This document shows, piece by piece, positions 34,130 through 42,446 of a stretch of 64,000 nucleotides of DNA (position 1 is its first letter; every line of letters begins with the position of its first letter). A model generated the notes under the pieces. It made no database searches, was not told where the DNA came from, and saw only the letters and a program-made list of their open reading frames with translations. Both the position numbers and the translations under genes were made by a program. The stretch is from assembly GCF_963378105.1 (NCBI RefSeq), contig NZ_OY726398.1:4030001-4094000 (forward strand), in the 5' to 3' direction. This stretch comes from Mycolicibacter sp. MU0102 (GTDB taxonomy: Bacteria > Actinomycetota > Actinomycetes > Mycobacteriales > Mycobacteriaceae).

Positions 34130-35153
34130 GAGAGCACCTCCCCTTGCTCGTGTCGTTCTGGCCGCCCATGGGCAAGATGATGTCACTGCCGGCAGGGCCG
34201 TTGAACTTCAGCGCGACGGTGCAGTAGTTGATGTTGAAGAACGAGCCGTAGGCGCCCAGGGCGTTCAGCCGCAGGTAGTTCTCTTCCAGCGGGTCGATGA
34301 CGTCGTTCAGCTCCTGCTTGCGCTTGTCCAGCACAGTAGCCAGCGGCCGCACGTTCTCGATGACACCCTGCAGCGGGCGCCGGGTGCGGCGCAGCGTGTC
34401 AGTGAGGTCAGTCTCGACCGAGGCCAGTGGGCCGATCGCACCGGCGATCGCATCCTTGCCCTGGGCCAACCCGGTGATCAGCTGCTGCAGCCGGTCGACA
34501 GTGGCGTCGAACTGTTGGCTCTTGTCGTCGACTGTGGTCAACACCGTGTTCAGGTTGTTGATCACGTCGCCGATCAGCTGGTCGCGGGAGGCCAGCGTGG
34601 TGGTGAATGAACTAGTACTGGCCAGCATCTGCGACAGCGCACCACCCTGGCCCTGCAGCAGCTCGATCAGGGCGTTGCTGATCTCGTTGATCTTTCCGCC
34701 GTCCAGGCCCTTGAGCAGCGGGCGCATCCCGCCCAACAGCGCATCGAGGTCCAGGGCGGGCTGGGTGTGGTCGCGGGCGATGGTGCCGCCCGGCGGCAGC
34801 TTGTGCAGTTCCCCGGCGCCCGAGGCGATCTCGAGATACCGGTCGCCGACCAGGTTTTCGTAACGGATCAGCGCGCGGGTCGAATCGTAGATCTGGTAGC
34901 GCTTGTCGACGTCGAAGGTGACCTTGACGGTGTTCTCCGGCGTCAGCTCGACGCGCTTGACGGTGCCCACCGGGATTCCGGAGATCCGCACGTCCTCGCC
35001 GCCTTTGAGCCGAGAAGCACTGGCGAAGTCGGCGTGATAGGTGTGGTTCGAGGCGAATCGGAATTCGCCGAACACCACCACCAGACCGGCAGACACCAAC
35101 AGCATGGCGACGGCGAAGATCGACACCTTGATCAGGGTGCTGCGCGAATTCAT
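34116..35153 (-). CDS. mce4B: Mce4B, sterol importer subunit
   Basis: A 345-residue subunit: anchor IFAVAMLLVSAGLVVVFGEF, Mce domain at about 35-120 (SRLKGGEDVRISGIPVGTVK) and a C-terminal YCTVALKFNGPAGSDIILPM segment. The ATG shares one base with the mce4A stop (TGATG). The final KNQ-like region overlaps the start of mce4C, where initiation is unusual. Confidence 0.94.
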   Translation of the reverse strand: MNSRSTLIKVSIFAVAMLLVSAGLVVVFGEFRFASNHTYHADFASASRLKGGEDVRISGIPVGTVKRVELTPENTVKVTFDVDKRYQIYDSTRALIRYENLVGDRYLEIASGAGELHKLPPGGTIARDHTQPALDLDALLGGMRPLLKGLDGGKINEISNALIELLQGQGGALSQMLASTSSFTTTLASRDQLIGDVINNLNTVLTTVDDKSQQFDATVDRLQQLITGLAQGKDAIAGAIGPLASVETDLTDTLRRTRRPLQGVIENVRPLATVLDKRKQELNDVIDPLEENYLRLNALGAYGSFFNINYCTVALKFNGPAGSDIILPMGGQNDTSKGRCSPVKN

Positions 35154-36352
35154 CAGTATTCATCCCGTTCCGCGAAGGCGCCGTTGAAGAGGAACTGCGC
35201 AGTGGAGGGGGCGTCGAACTGCACCTCGGTGTTGGGCTGGAACGGGATGTAGGCACTGTCGGTCACCAGGAACGGCGAGCGGAACCAGGAGCCGCCGTAC
35301 TGCTTGCTGGGGATGTCCGGCAAGCCGCGGCAGTTCGGCCCGCCGCTCGCGTTGGCCACCGGCAGGCTCTCCGGGTAGGTGTAGGCCGGCGCGCCCGGGA
35401 TGAAGCTGGACTGAACGTACAGCGCCGGCTTGGTGCCGCCCAGCGACGGGCCGAAACGCTCCAGGGCCTTTTGGACTCCCTTGAAGAGACAGCCGAACTC
35501 GGGCGAGTACTCGGCCAGCAGGCTACTCATGGCGCGGAAGCGCTGAATACCGGCGATGAAATCGTCAGCCGCCGGAGCGAAGGTGTCGTAGCCGTTGTTG
35601 GCCAGCCCGGTCGTCGCCAGCAACGCCTTGTTCAGGTTCTCCCGCTGGTCGACCAGTGTCTTACTGATCGCGGGGACGTTGTCGAAGGTCGTGGCCAGAT
35701 CCGGGGCGGCATCTCCGTAGATGTTGCCGACGACTGCGGTCTTGGCGAAGCCTGACTGCAATTGGGGCAGTTTCGGATTGAGCTTTCCGAGGTAGCTGTT
35801 CAGCCCGGACAGCAACCCGCCCAAGTTGTCGCCGTTGCCTCGCAGCCCCTCGGCCAGCGCGCTGACCGATCCGTTGAGCTGCACCGGGTCGAGCTTGTCC
35901 AGCAGGTCGGTCAGCTTCTGGAACAGCGTGTTGACTTCCAGCTGCACATCGGATGCCTGGACGTTCGCGCCGTTGCGCAGCGTGGCGCCAGAGGGCACCG
36001 GCGGCGGCACGAACTCCACCGACTTGGCCCCGAAGATGGTGTTTCCGGCGATGTGCACCGCGGCGTTCGACGGGATCTGGCGCATCGCAGCACTGTCGAT
36101 GGCGAGCGACAGTTTGGCCTGGTCGCCCTGGTACGAGATCGTCTTCACCTTGCCGACCTGGATGCCGCGGTACTTGACCTTGGCGTCCTGCTCCATCACC
36201 AAGCCGGCACGCGGCGAGGTGACGGTCACCTTGTCGGTGGAGCTGAAGACCGAGACGTAGGACAGATAGGTGAACACGGTGGCGGCAAGCAGAATCGCAC
36301 CGAGGATTGCCGCAGCAATCCGCACCTGGGTACGCGTCGATCCCGTTTGCAC
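35153..36352 (-). CDS. mce4A: Mce4A, sterol importer subunit
   Basis: A 399-residue subunit (M. tuberculosis Mce4A is about 400). From the GTG at 36352 the chain starts MQTGSTRTQVRIAAAILGAI, a basic leader plus membrane helix, followed by the Mce domain (about 40-120; AGLVMEQDAKVKYRGIQVGK) and a cysteine-containing C-terminal region. Starts further upstream lie inside yrbE4B and were rejected. Mce4A is required for growth on cholesterol in M. tuberculosis. Confidence 0.94.
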   Translation of the reverse strand: MQTGSTRTQVRIAAAILGAILLAATVFTYLSYVSVFSSTDKVTVTSPRAGLVMEQDAKVKYRGIQVGKVKTISYQGDQAKLSLAIDSAAMRQIPSNAAVHIAGNTIFGAKSVEFVPPPVPSGATLRNGANVQASDVQLEVNTLFQKLTDLLDKLDPVQLNGSVSALAEGLRGNGDNLGGLLSGLNSYLGKLNPKLPQLQSGFAKTAVVGNIYGDAAPDLATTFDNVPAISKTLVDQRENLNKALLATTGLANNGYDTFAPAADDFIAGIQRFRAMSSLLAEYSPEFGCLFKGVQKALERFGPSLGGTKPALYVQSSFIPGAPAYTYPESLPVANASGGPNCRGLPDIPSKQYGGSWFRSPFLVTDSAYIPFQPNTEVQFDAPSTAQFLFNGAFAERDEY

Positions 36353-36365
36353 GTGTATTCCCTTG

Positions 36366-37208
36366 CTAGCCCGAAAGGTTGAAGTTGCCGGAACCGCCGT
36401 AGACGGCAAGTGAAACGAACAGCGTAATGACGACGACCACGACCAGCGAGGTCCGCACGGCCTGACCGACCGCAATGCCCACCCCGACCGGGCCGCCCGC
36501 CGCGTTGAAGCCGTAGTTGGTATGCACGAGCATCACCGCGACGGACATGATGATCGCCTGCAAGAAGGACCACAGCAGATCCGTGGGGATCAAGAAGGTG
36601 TCGAAGTAGTGGTCATAGAGGCCTGGTGACTGCGCGTTGATGAACACCGTGGTGGACCGGGCGGCGAAGAACGCCGCCAGCACCGACAGTGAATACAGCG
36701 GAATGATCGCGATCAGGCCCGCCACCAGCCGGGTGGACACCAAGTAGGACACCGCATGGACGGCCATCGATTCGACGGCGTCGATCTCCTCGGCGACGCG
36801 CATGGCACCGAGCTGCGCGGTGGTGCCGGCTCCGATAGTGGCGGCCAGTGCGATGCCGGCTACCACCGGCGCGACGATCCGCACGTTGAGGAACGCGGAC
36901 AGGAAGCCGGTCAGCGCCTCGATGCCGATGTTGCCCAGCGAGGAGAAGCCCTGGACCGCGATCACGCCACCGGAGGCCAGGGTGAGGAAGGTGGCCACCC
37001 CGACCGTGCCGCCGATGATGGCCAGCGCGCCGGTGCCCATGGTGATCTCGGCGATTAGCCGGACGGTTTCCTTGCGGTACCGGGTCAGTGCGTTGGGGAC
37101 GTACCGGATCGATTCGGCGTAGAACAGTGCCTGCTCGCCGAAGTTGTCGACGGCCTTGGGCACCCCGCGGAACAACCGCCGGAACCGCAACGTGGCGTCG
37201 TAACTCAT
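36366..37208 (-). CDS. yrbE4B: YrbE4B permease subunit
   Basis: A 280-residue MlaE-family inner-membrane permease, the same length as Rv3500c. Visible features are GTGALAIIGGTVGVATFLTL, the coupling loop AEEIDAVESMAVHAVSYLVS and the ending YGGSGNFNLSG, which is nearly identical to that of the YrbEB at 18414. The ATG at 37208 overlaps the yrbE4A stop (ATGA). It pairs with YrbE4A and the MceG ATPase encoded elsewhere. Confidence 0.95.
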   Translation of the reverse strand: MSYDATLRFRRLFRGVPKAVDNFGEQALFYAESIRYVPNALTRYRKETVRLIAEITMGTGALAIIGGTVGVATFLTLASGGVIAVQGFSSLGNIGIEALTGFLSAFLNVRIVAPVVAGIALAATIGAGTTAQLGAMRVAEEIDAVESMAVHAVSYLVSTRLVAGLIAIIPLYSLSVLAAFFAARSTTVFINAQSPGLYDHYFDTFLIPTDLLWSFLQAIIMSVAVMLVHTNYGFNAAGGPVGVGIAVGQAVRTSLVVVVVITLFVSLAVYGGSGNFNLSG

Positions 37209-37969
37209 TTGACCAACACCCGGACGCTGATCGCGGTCATGACCACGTTGATGACGAACAGACAAATAAAGGCGTAGACGACGGTCTCGTTGACCGCGTT
37301 GCCTACGCCCTGAGGGCCGCCCTTGGCGGTCAGCCCGCGATAACAGCCGATCAGACCGGCCGCCGTGCCGAACAGCAGCGCCTTGATCTCGGCCATCACC
37401 AGCTCGCCGAGCCCGGTGAGCACGGTGAGACCGTTGATGAAGGCGCCGGGGTTGACGCCCTGCAGAAAGACGGAGAACACGTAGCCGCCGACCAGACCGA
37501 TGGCACACACCAGGCCGTTGAGCAGCAATGCGACGAAGGTCGACGCCAAGGCCCGGGGCACCACCAGTCGCTGGATCGGGTCGATACCGAGCACCCGCAT
37601 CGCGTCGATCTCTTCACGAATGGTTCGGGCGCCCAGGTCTGCGCAGATGGCGGTCGCGCCCGCGCCGGCCACCACCAACACGGTCACCACCGGTCCCAGC
37701 TGGGTGATGGTGCCGAACGCGGTTCCGGCGCCGGACAGGTCGGCAGCGCCGATCTCGCGCAACAGGATGTTGAGCGTGAACGCCACCAACACAGTGAAGG
37801 GGATCGCGACCAGCACCGTCGGCAACAGCGACACCCGGGCGATCATCCAGGTCTGGTCGAGGAATTCGCGGTACTGGAAGGGCCGTCGGAACATGGCCCG
37901 GAACGTCTCTATCGACATCTCTACGAAGCCGCCCACGGCCCGAGCCGGAACCGTGAGTTGTTCGATCAA
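37205..37969 (-). CDS. yrbE4A: YrbE4A permease subunit, TTG start
   Basis: A 254-residue permease, exactly the length of Rv3501c when begun at the TTG at 37969 (MIEQLTVPARAVGGFVEMSI). GGAAGGA six bases upstream supports that codon; an earlier in-frame start at 38032 would add 21 residues not seen in the family. FRRPFQYREFLDQTWMIARV, the REEIDAMRVLGIDPIQRLVV loop and GNAVNETVVYAFICLFVINV are all present. It is the first gene of mce4, and its upstream region carries the KstR boxes. Confidence 0.94.
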   Translation of the reverse strand: MIEQLTVPARAVGGFVEMSIETFRAMFRRPFQYREFLDQTWMIARVSLLPTVLVAIPFTVLVAFTLNILLREIGAADLSGAGTAFGTITQLGPVVTVLVVAGAGATAICADLGARTIREEIDAMRVLGIDPIQRLVVPRALASTFVALLLNGLVCAIGLVGGYVFSVFLQGVNPGAFINGLTVLTGLGELVMAEIKALLFGTAAGLIGCYRGLTAKGGPQGVGNAVNETVVYAFICLFVINVVMTAISVRVLVK

Positions 37970-38097
37970 GACGCGTCCTTCCCTCAGGTCGGGCTTGCAG
38001 GGCATCGGTGGTCGCAAAACTGTATCCGGCAACCTCGCGCGACCGGCGTCATTCGTGCAATTCAGACGCCGCCCCGCGTGAGCCGGATCATATTAAC

Positions 38098-38111
38098 TAG
38101 AACACGTTCTC
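38098..38111. promoter_or_regulatory. KstR-like box 1 of the mce4 promoter
   Basis: TAGAACACGTTCTC matches the KstR pattern with one mismatch from a full palindrome. It is 128 bases upstream of the yrbE4A TTG. Its centre is exactly 21 bases from box 2. Confidence 0.8.
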
Positions 38112-38118
38112 AGTGTCA

Positions 38119-38132
38119 AAGAACACGTTTCA
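38119..38132. promoter_or_regulatory. KstR-like box 2 of the mce4 promoter
   Basis: AAGAACACGTTTCA has the AAC-n2-GTT core with degenerate outer bases. It lies two helical turns from box 1, a spacing that would allow two repressor dimers on the same face of the DNA. Confidence 0.65.
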
Positions 38133-38157
38133 GCGAGATTCCTGAGATATTCGCCCT

Positions 38158-38177
38158 GGTCACAACACATTGTGACC
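38158..38177. promoter_or_regulatory. 20-bp palindrome between KstR boxes, unknown regulator
   Basis: GGTCACAA (38158-38165) and TTGTGACC (38170-38177) form a perfect 8-bp inverted repeat around CACA. It is unrelated to KstR. The half-site order (TCACA ... TGTGA) is the reverse of a CRP site. Its centre is 42 bases from KstR box 2 and 27 from box 3, so it is probably another operator in the mce4 control region. Confidence 0.5.
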
Positions 38178-38187
38178 TACGCCTCGC

Positions 38188-38201
38188 TGTAACGCGTTCT
38201 A
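38188..38201. promoter_or_regulatory. KstR-like box 3 of the mce4 promoter
   Basis: TGTAACGCGTTCTA fits TnnAACnnGTTnnA. It lies just beyond the 3' end of hsd4A (stop at 38210), about 220 bases upstream of yrbE4A, at the far end of the mce4 control region. Confidence 0.65.
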
Positions 38202-38209
38202 ATTTTGTT

Positions 38210-39121
38210 CTAATCGCCGGACATCAGTTCGGAAGCCGAGAAAGTCCGGGCCGGGTCCCGGCCGGCGAAGTAATTCGCCAGCGTGTCCGACAACCCGCTC
38301 GGGTCCCATGCCTGCCCGTCGGCGCTGAACTTACGTTCCACCGTCGGCGCGGCCATCAGGGTTACCTCAGGTCCGTAGACCACGAAAACCTGACCGCTGA
38401 CCGCAGCCGAGGCCGGGGATGCCAGGAACCGGACCAACGTCACCACGTGCTCGGGCGAAAGCGGGTCGATCTCGCCTTCACCAACCTTGGCCTCGCCGAA
38501 CACATCGGCGGTCATCGCGGTGCGGGCCCGCGGGCAGATCGCGTTGGCAGACACGCCGTAGCGGCTCAGCGCCCGGCTGGCCGAGAGTGTCAGCGCGGTG
38601 ATCCCCGCCTTGGCCGCGCCATAGTTGGCCTGCCCGACCGGGCCCATCAGGCCGGCCTCCGAAGAGGTGTTGATGATGCGGCCGTAAACGGCACCGGCCT
38701 CAGCGTCCTTGGCCTTCTGACGCCAGTAAGCCGCAGCGTTGCGAGTCAGCAGGAAATGTCCACGAAGGTGGACTGCGATCACAGCGTCGAAGTCGTCGTC
38801 TGACATGTTGAACAACATCCGGTCGCGGGTGATCCCGGCATTGTTGACGACGATGTTCAGCCCGCCCAGGCCGTCGGCGGTGCTGACGAGCTCGTCGGCG
38901 GTGGACCGCTGACTGATGTCACCGGCCACCGGCACACCCTTGCCGCCGGCCGCCGCGATCTCGTCGATCACGTCGGAGGACTCCAGCGCCGGCGCGATGT
39001 CGTTGACGACAACCGTCGCCCCGGAGCGGGCCAACCCGATCGCCTCGGCTCGGCCCAAGCCGGCGGCTGCGCCGGTCACCACTGCGACCTTGCCGGTCAG
39101 GTCGATCGCGCTGTCAGTCAT
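38210..39121 (-). CDS. hsd4A: Hsd4A, 17beta-hydroxysteroid / 3-hydroxyacyl-CoA dehydrogenase
   Basis: A 303-residue SDR. TGAAAGLG cofactor motif at residues 17-24, NNAGITRDR, a Ser in NTSSEAG and catalytic YGAAK. The last 70 residues (ERKFSADGQAWDPSGLSDTL) form the extension seen in Rv3502c. In related mycobacteria Hsd4A oxidises the 22-hydroxyl during cholesterol side-chain beta-oxidation and also acts on 17-hydroxysteroids. It follows fdxD on the same strand (79-base gap) and may be transcribed from the fdxD promoter. That gap holds two direct copies of GTCACCGGCGC (39139-39149, 39157-39167). Confidence 0.9.
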   Translation of the reverse strand: MTDSAIDLTGKVAVVTGAAAGLGRAEAIGLARSGATVVVNDIAPALESSDVIDEIAAAGGKGVPVAGDISQRSTADELVSTADGLGGLNIVVNNAGITRDRMLFNMSDDDFDAVIAVHLRGHFLLTRNAAAYWRQKAKDAEAGAVYGRIINTSSEAGLMGPVGQANYGAAKAGITALTLSASRALSRYGVSANAICPRARTAMTADVFGEAKVGEGEIDPLSPEHVVTLVRFLASPASAAVSGQVFVVYGPEVTLMAAPTVERKFSADGQAWDPSGLSDTLANYFAGRDPARTFSASELMSGD

Positions 39122-39200
39122 CTACGCCGCTCCTTTACGTCACCGGCGCACTCGTTGTCACCGGCGCCTATGAATACCTCTAGTCGTTGCCAGTGGGAGG

Positions 39201-39395
39201 CTAGTCGTCGACGCGGCGCAGCGCGGCCCGCGGGCACTCGGCGATGGCCTGCTCGGCATGGGCTTCCCGGTCCGCCGGGACGGGGGCCATCTTGACCTCG
39301 GCCTGCTCGTCGTCGTTCAGATCGAACAGGTCGGGGTCGATTCCGACGCAAATCGCGTTGCCCTCGCAACGATCCAGATCTACCTCAACTCGCAT
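39201..39395 (-). CDS. fdxD: FdxD, 3Fe-4S-type ferredoxin
   Basis: A 64-residue single-cluster ferredoxin. Cys10, Cys16 and the Cys54-Pro pair (C-x5-C...CP) are the ligands; the missing fourth cysteine indicates a 3Fe-4S cluster. Such ferredoxins give electrons to cytochromes P450, and CYP142 in this window is a candidate partner. AGGAG seven bases upstream selects ATG 39395. Its promoter region is shared with the divergent fadE26 and holds a KstR box at 39517. Confidence 0.92.
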   Translation of the reverse strand: MRVEVDLDRCEGNAICVGIDPDLFDLNDDEQAEVKMAPVPADREAHAEQAIAECPRAALRRVDD

Positions 39396-39516
39396 GACAT
39401 TCTCCTGTAAAAGCCCTGCGTCGACCGAGCATCTGCGGTCGTCGTCGTCCACTAGTGTCACCATACGATTCGACAGCTCTCCCACACGAGCCGCTAGGGC
39501 CGTTGGACCCCGGGAC

Positions 39517-39530
39517 TAGAACGTGTTACA
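39517..39530. promoter_or_regulatory. KstR box between fdxD and fadE26
   Basis: TAGAACGTGTTACA fits the KstR consensus with only one outer mismatch from a perfect palindrome. It lies between the divergent fdxD (start 39395) and fadE26 (start 39589), so it can control both directions. Confidence 0.85.
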
Positions 39531-39588
39531 ACGGGCTGTCGAACCAAAATCTTATCGTGACACCGATCACCAGCGAAGGACTCCCCTG

Positions 39589-40767
<1,179 letters not shown>

Positions 40768-40801
40768 CCTATATACCCAAGGACTTTGGAGGCAAGTACT
40801 C

Positions 40802-41899
40802 ATGGACTTCACCACTACCGAAGCATCTGACGACCTTTCGGGTCTGGTCGGCACCATCGTGGACGCGGTGTGCACGCCGGAGCGCCAGCGTGAGCTCGAC
40901 GCGTTGGAGCAGCGCTTCGACGCCGAGCTGTGGCGCAAGCTGATCGACGCCGACGTCGTGTCCAGCGCGGCGAGCGAGTCGCTGGGCGGCGGCGGGTTCG
41001 GCGTGCTGGAGCAGACGGCGATCCTTACCGCACTCGGCCGTCAGCTGGCCGCCGTGCCCTACCTGGAGTCGGTGGTGCTGGCCGCCGAGACGCTGGCCAA
41101 GTTCGGCTCCGCGGAGCTGCAGCAGGCTTGGGGTGCTCCGGCCGTGACCGGCGAGAAGATCCTCACCATCGCCCTCGACGGCGAGATGGGCGAGGGCCCG
41201 GTTCGGGCGGCCGCCGCTGGTGATGGCTTCCGCCTCACCGGTACTCGCACCCAGGTCGGTTTCGCTTCGGTCGCCGACGCATTCCTGGTGGCTGCCGAAA
41301 CCGATTCGGGCGCAGCGGTGTTCCTGGTCGCGGCCTCCGACCCCGGCGTGACGGTGACCTCGCTGGCCACCACCGGACGGGGCAGCGTGGGCCACCTGGA
41401 GCTCTCCGGGGTCGAGGTGGAGGCCGGCCGCCTGGTCGGTGGCGCCGAAGTGCTCGACCGCCTGATCAGCGTGGCGGCCCTGGGCCACAGCGCCTACCAA
41501 CTGGGAGTGTTGGAACGCGGCCTGGCGATGACCGCCGAATACGCCCGCGAGCGCGAGCAGTTCGACAAGCCGATCGGCAGCTTCCAGGCGGTGTCGCAGC
41601 GGCTGGCCGACGGCTACATCGACGTCAAGGGCCTGCGCCTGACGCTGACCCAGGCGGCGTGGCGGGTCAGTGAGGGTCTGCCGGCGACCACCCAAGTGGC
41701 CACCGCCGCCTTCTGGGCTGCCGAGGCCGGCCACCGGGTGGCGCACAGCATCGTTCACATTCACGGCGGGGTCGGCATCGACATCGACCACCCGATCCAC
41801 CGCTACTTCCTGGCCGCCAAGCAGACCGAGTTCGCGCTTGGCGGCGCCACGGGACAGCTGCTGGCGATCGGCCGCGAACTGGCCGAAACGCCGGCGTAG
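40802..41899 (+). CDS. fadE27: FadE27 (ChsE5), acyl-CoA dehydrogenase subunit
   Basis: A 365-residue partner of FadE26 (Rv3505 is about 373). It retains the acyl-CoA dehydrogenase fold (YAREREQFDKPIGSFQAVSQ; VHIHGGVGIDIDHPIHRYFL) but the beta domain is degenerate, as expected of the half of the heterotetramer that completes the active site. GGAGG precedes the ATG at 40802. It converges on the SnoaL-like gene with eight bases between stops. Confidence 0.94.
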   Translation: MDFTTTEASDDLSGLVGTIVDAVCTPERQRELDALEQRFDAELWRKLIDADVVSSAASESLGGGGFGVLEQTAILTALGRQLAAVPYLESVVLAAETLAKFGSAELQQAWGAPAVTGEKILTIALDGEMGEGPVRAAAAGDGFRLTGTRTQVGFASVADAFLVAAETDSGAAVFLVAASDPGVTVTSLATTGRGSVGHLELSGVEVEAGRLVGGAEVLDRLISVAALGHSAYQLGVLERGLAMTAEYAREREQFDKPIGSFQAVSQRLADGYIDVKGLRLTLTQAAWRVSEGLPATTQVATAAFWAAEAGHRVAHSIVHIHGGVGIDIDHPIHRYFLAAKQTEFALGGATGQLLAIGRELAETPA

Positions 41900-41907
41900 T
41901 TGGTTGG

Positions 41908-42417
41908 CTAGCGGTTCAGCGCTTCACCGAACGTCACGTTGAACCCGGGCAGGTCTGTCAGGGCGATGGTGGCGTCGTAGGTGCGCTGGTAGCCGGTGTG
42001 GCTGAGCTTCCAGCCGTCCTCGGTGCGGCGGTAGGTGTCGTGATAGAAACCTGCCCCGATCAGCATCAGGTTGACGTCGGGCACAATCACCCGGTCCTGC
42101 AGGTACCAGATACCGGTGGCGGTGTCCGGGCCGGTGAGGGAGATCTCGGGGTGGTTGACCCGGTGCTCGGTGATGATGTTGCCGGGAAGCGAGTTCCGCA
42201 TGAACTCCACCAGCGAGTCACGGTCGGCGAAGGTCTGCTTTTTGCCCATCGACTGGCCGTAGGCGGCGGTGACGTCCTCGGCCAGGGTGGCCGCGAAGTC
42301 GTCCCAGTGCTTGGTGTCCAATGCCCGCATGTAGCGGTACTTGACCTGCTTGATCTCGTCGATGTCGGCGATATTTTTCAGAGCTGCTATGGCGTCGAAA
42401 GCCTGCGAATCAGTCAC
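41908..42417 (-). CDS. SnoaL/NTF2-like protein
   Basis: A 169-residue alpha+beta-barrel protein of the SnoaL_4 / bile-acid-dehydratase-like group (KQVKYRYMRALDTKHWDDFA; then HRVNHPEISLTGPDTATGIW). Family members include steroid isomerases, dehydratases and non-catalytic proteins, so the reaction is open. It faces fadE27 and is divergent from fadD17, with 29 bases between the starts. I do not recall a gene here in M. tuberculosis. A dehydratase or isomerase role in sterol side-chain processing is a guess from context. Confidence 0.78.
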   Translation of the reverse strand: MTDSQAFDAIAALKNIADIDEIKQVKYRYMRALDTKHWDDFAATLAEDVTAAYGQSMGKKQTFADRDSLVEFMRNSLPGNIITEHRVNHPEISLTGPDTATGIWYLQDRVIVPDVNLMLIGAGFYHDTYRRTEDGWKLSHTGYQRTYDATIALTDLPGFNVTFGEALNR

Positions 42418-42446
42418 CGCTCTATTGCATCACTAATCTGATCACC

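Noticed and set aside
38161..38176. TCACA-n6-TGTGA in the mce4 control region as a CRP/Cmr site
   Set aside because: The half-sites are in the opposite orientation to the CRP consensus; kept only as an unassigned palindrome.
37088..38803. A 571-residue plus-strand frame spanning yrbE4B, yrbE4A, the KstR region and hsd4A
   Set aside because: It crosses three real minus-strand genes and the operator region; no plausible protein features.
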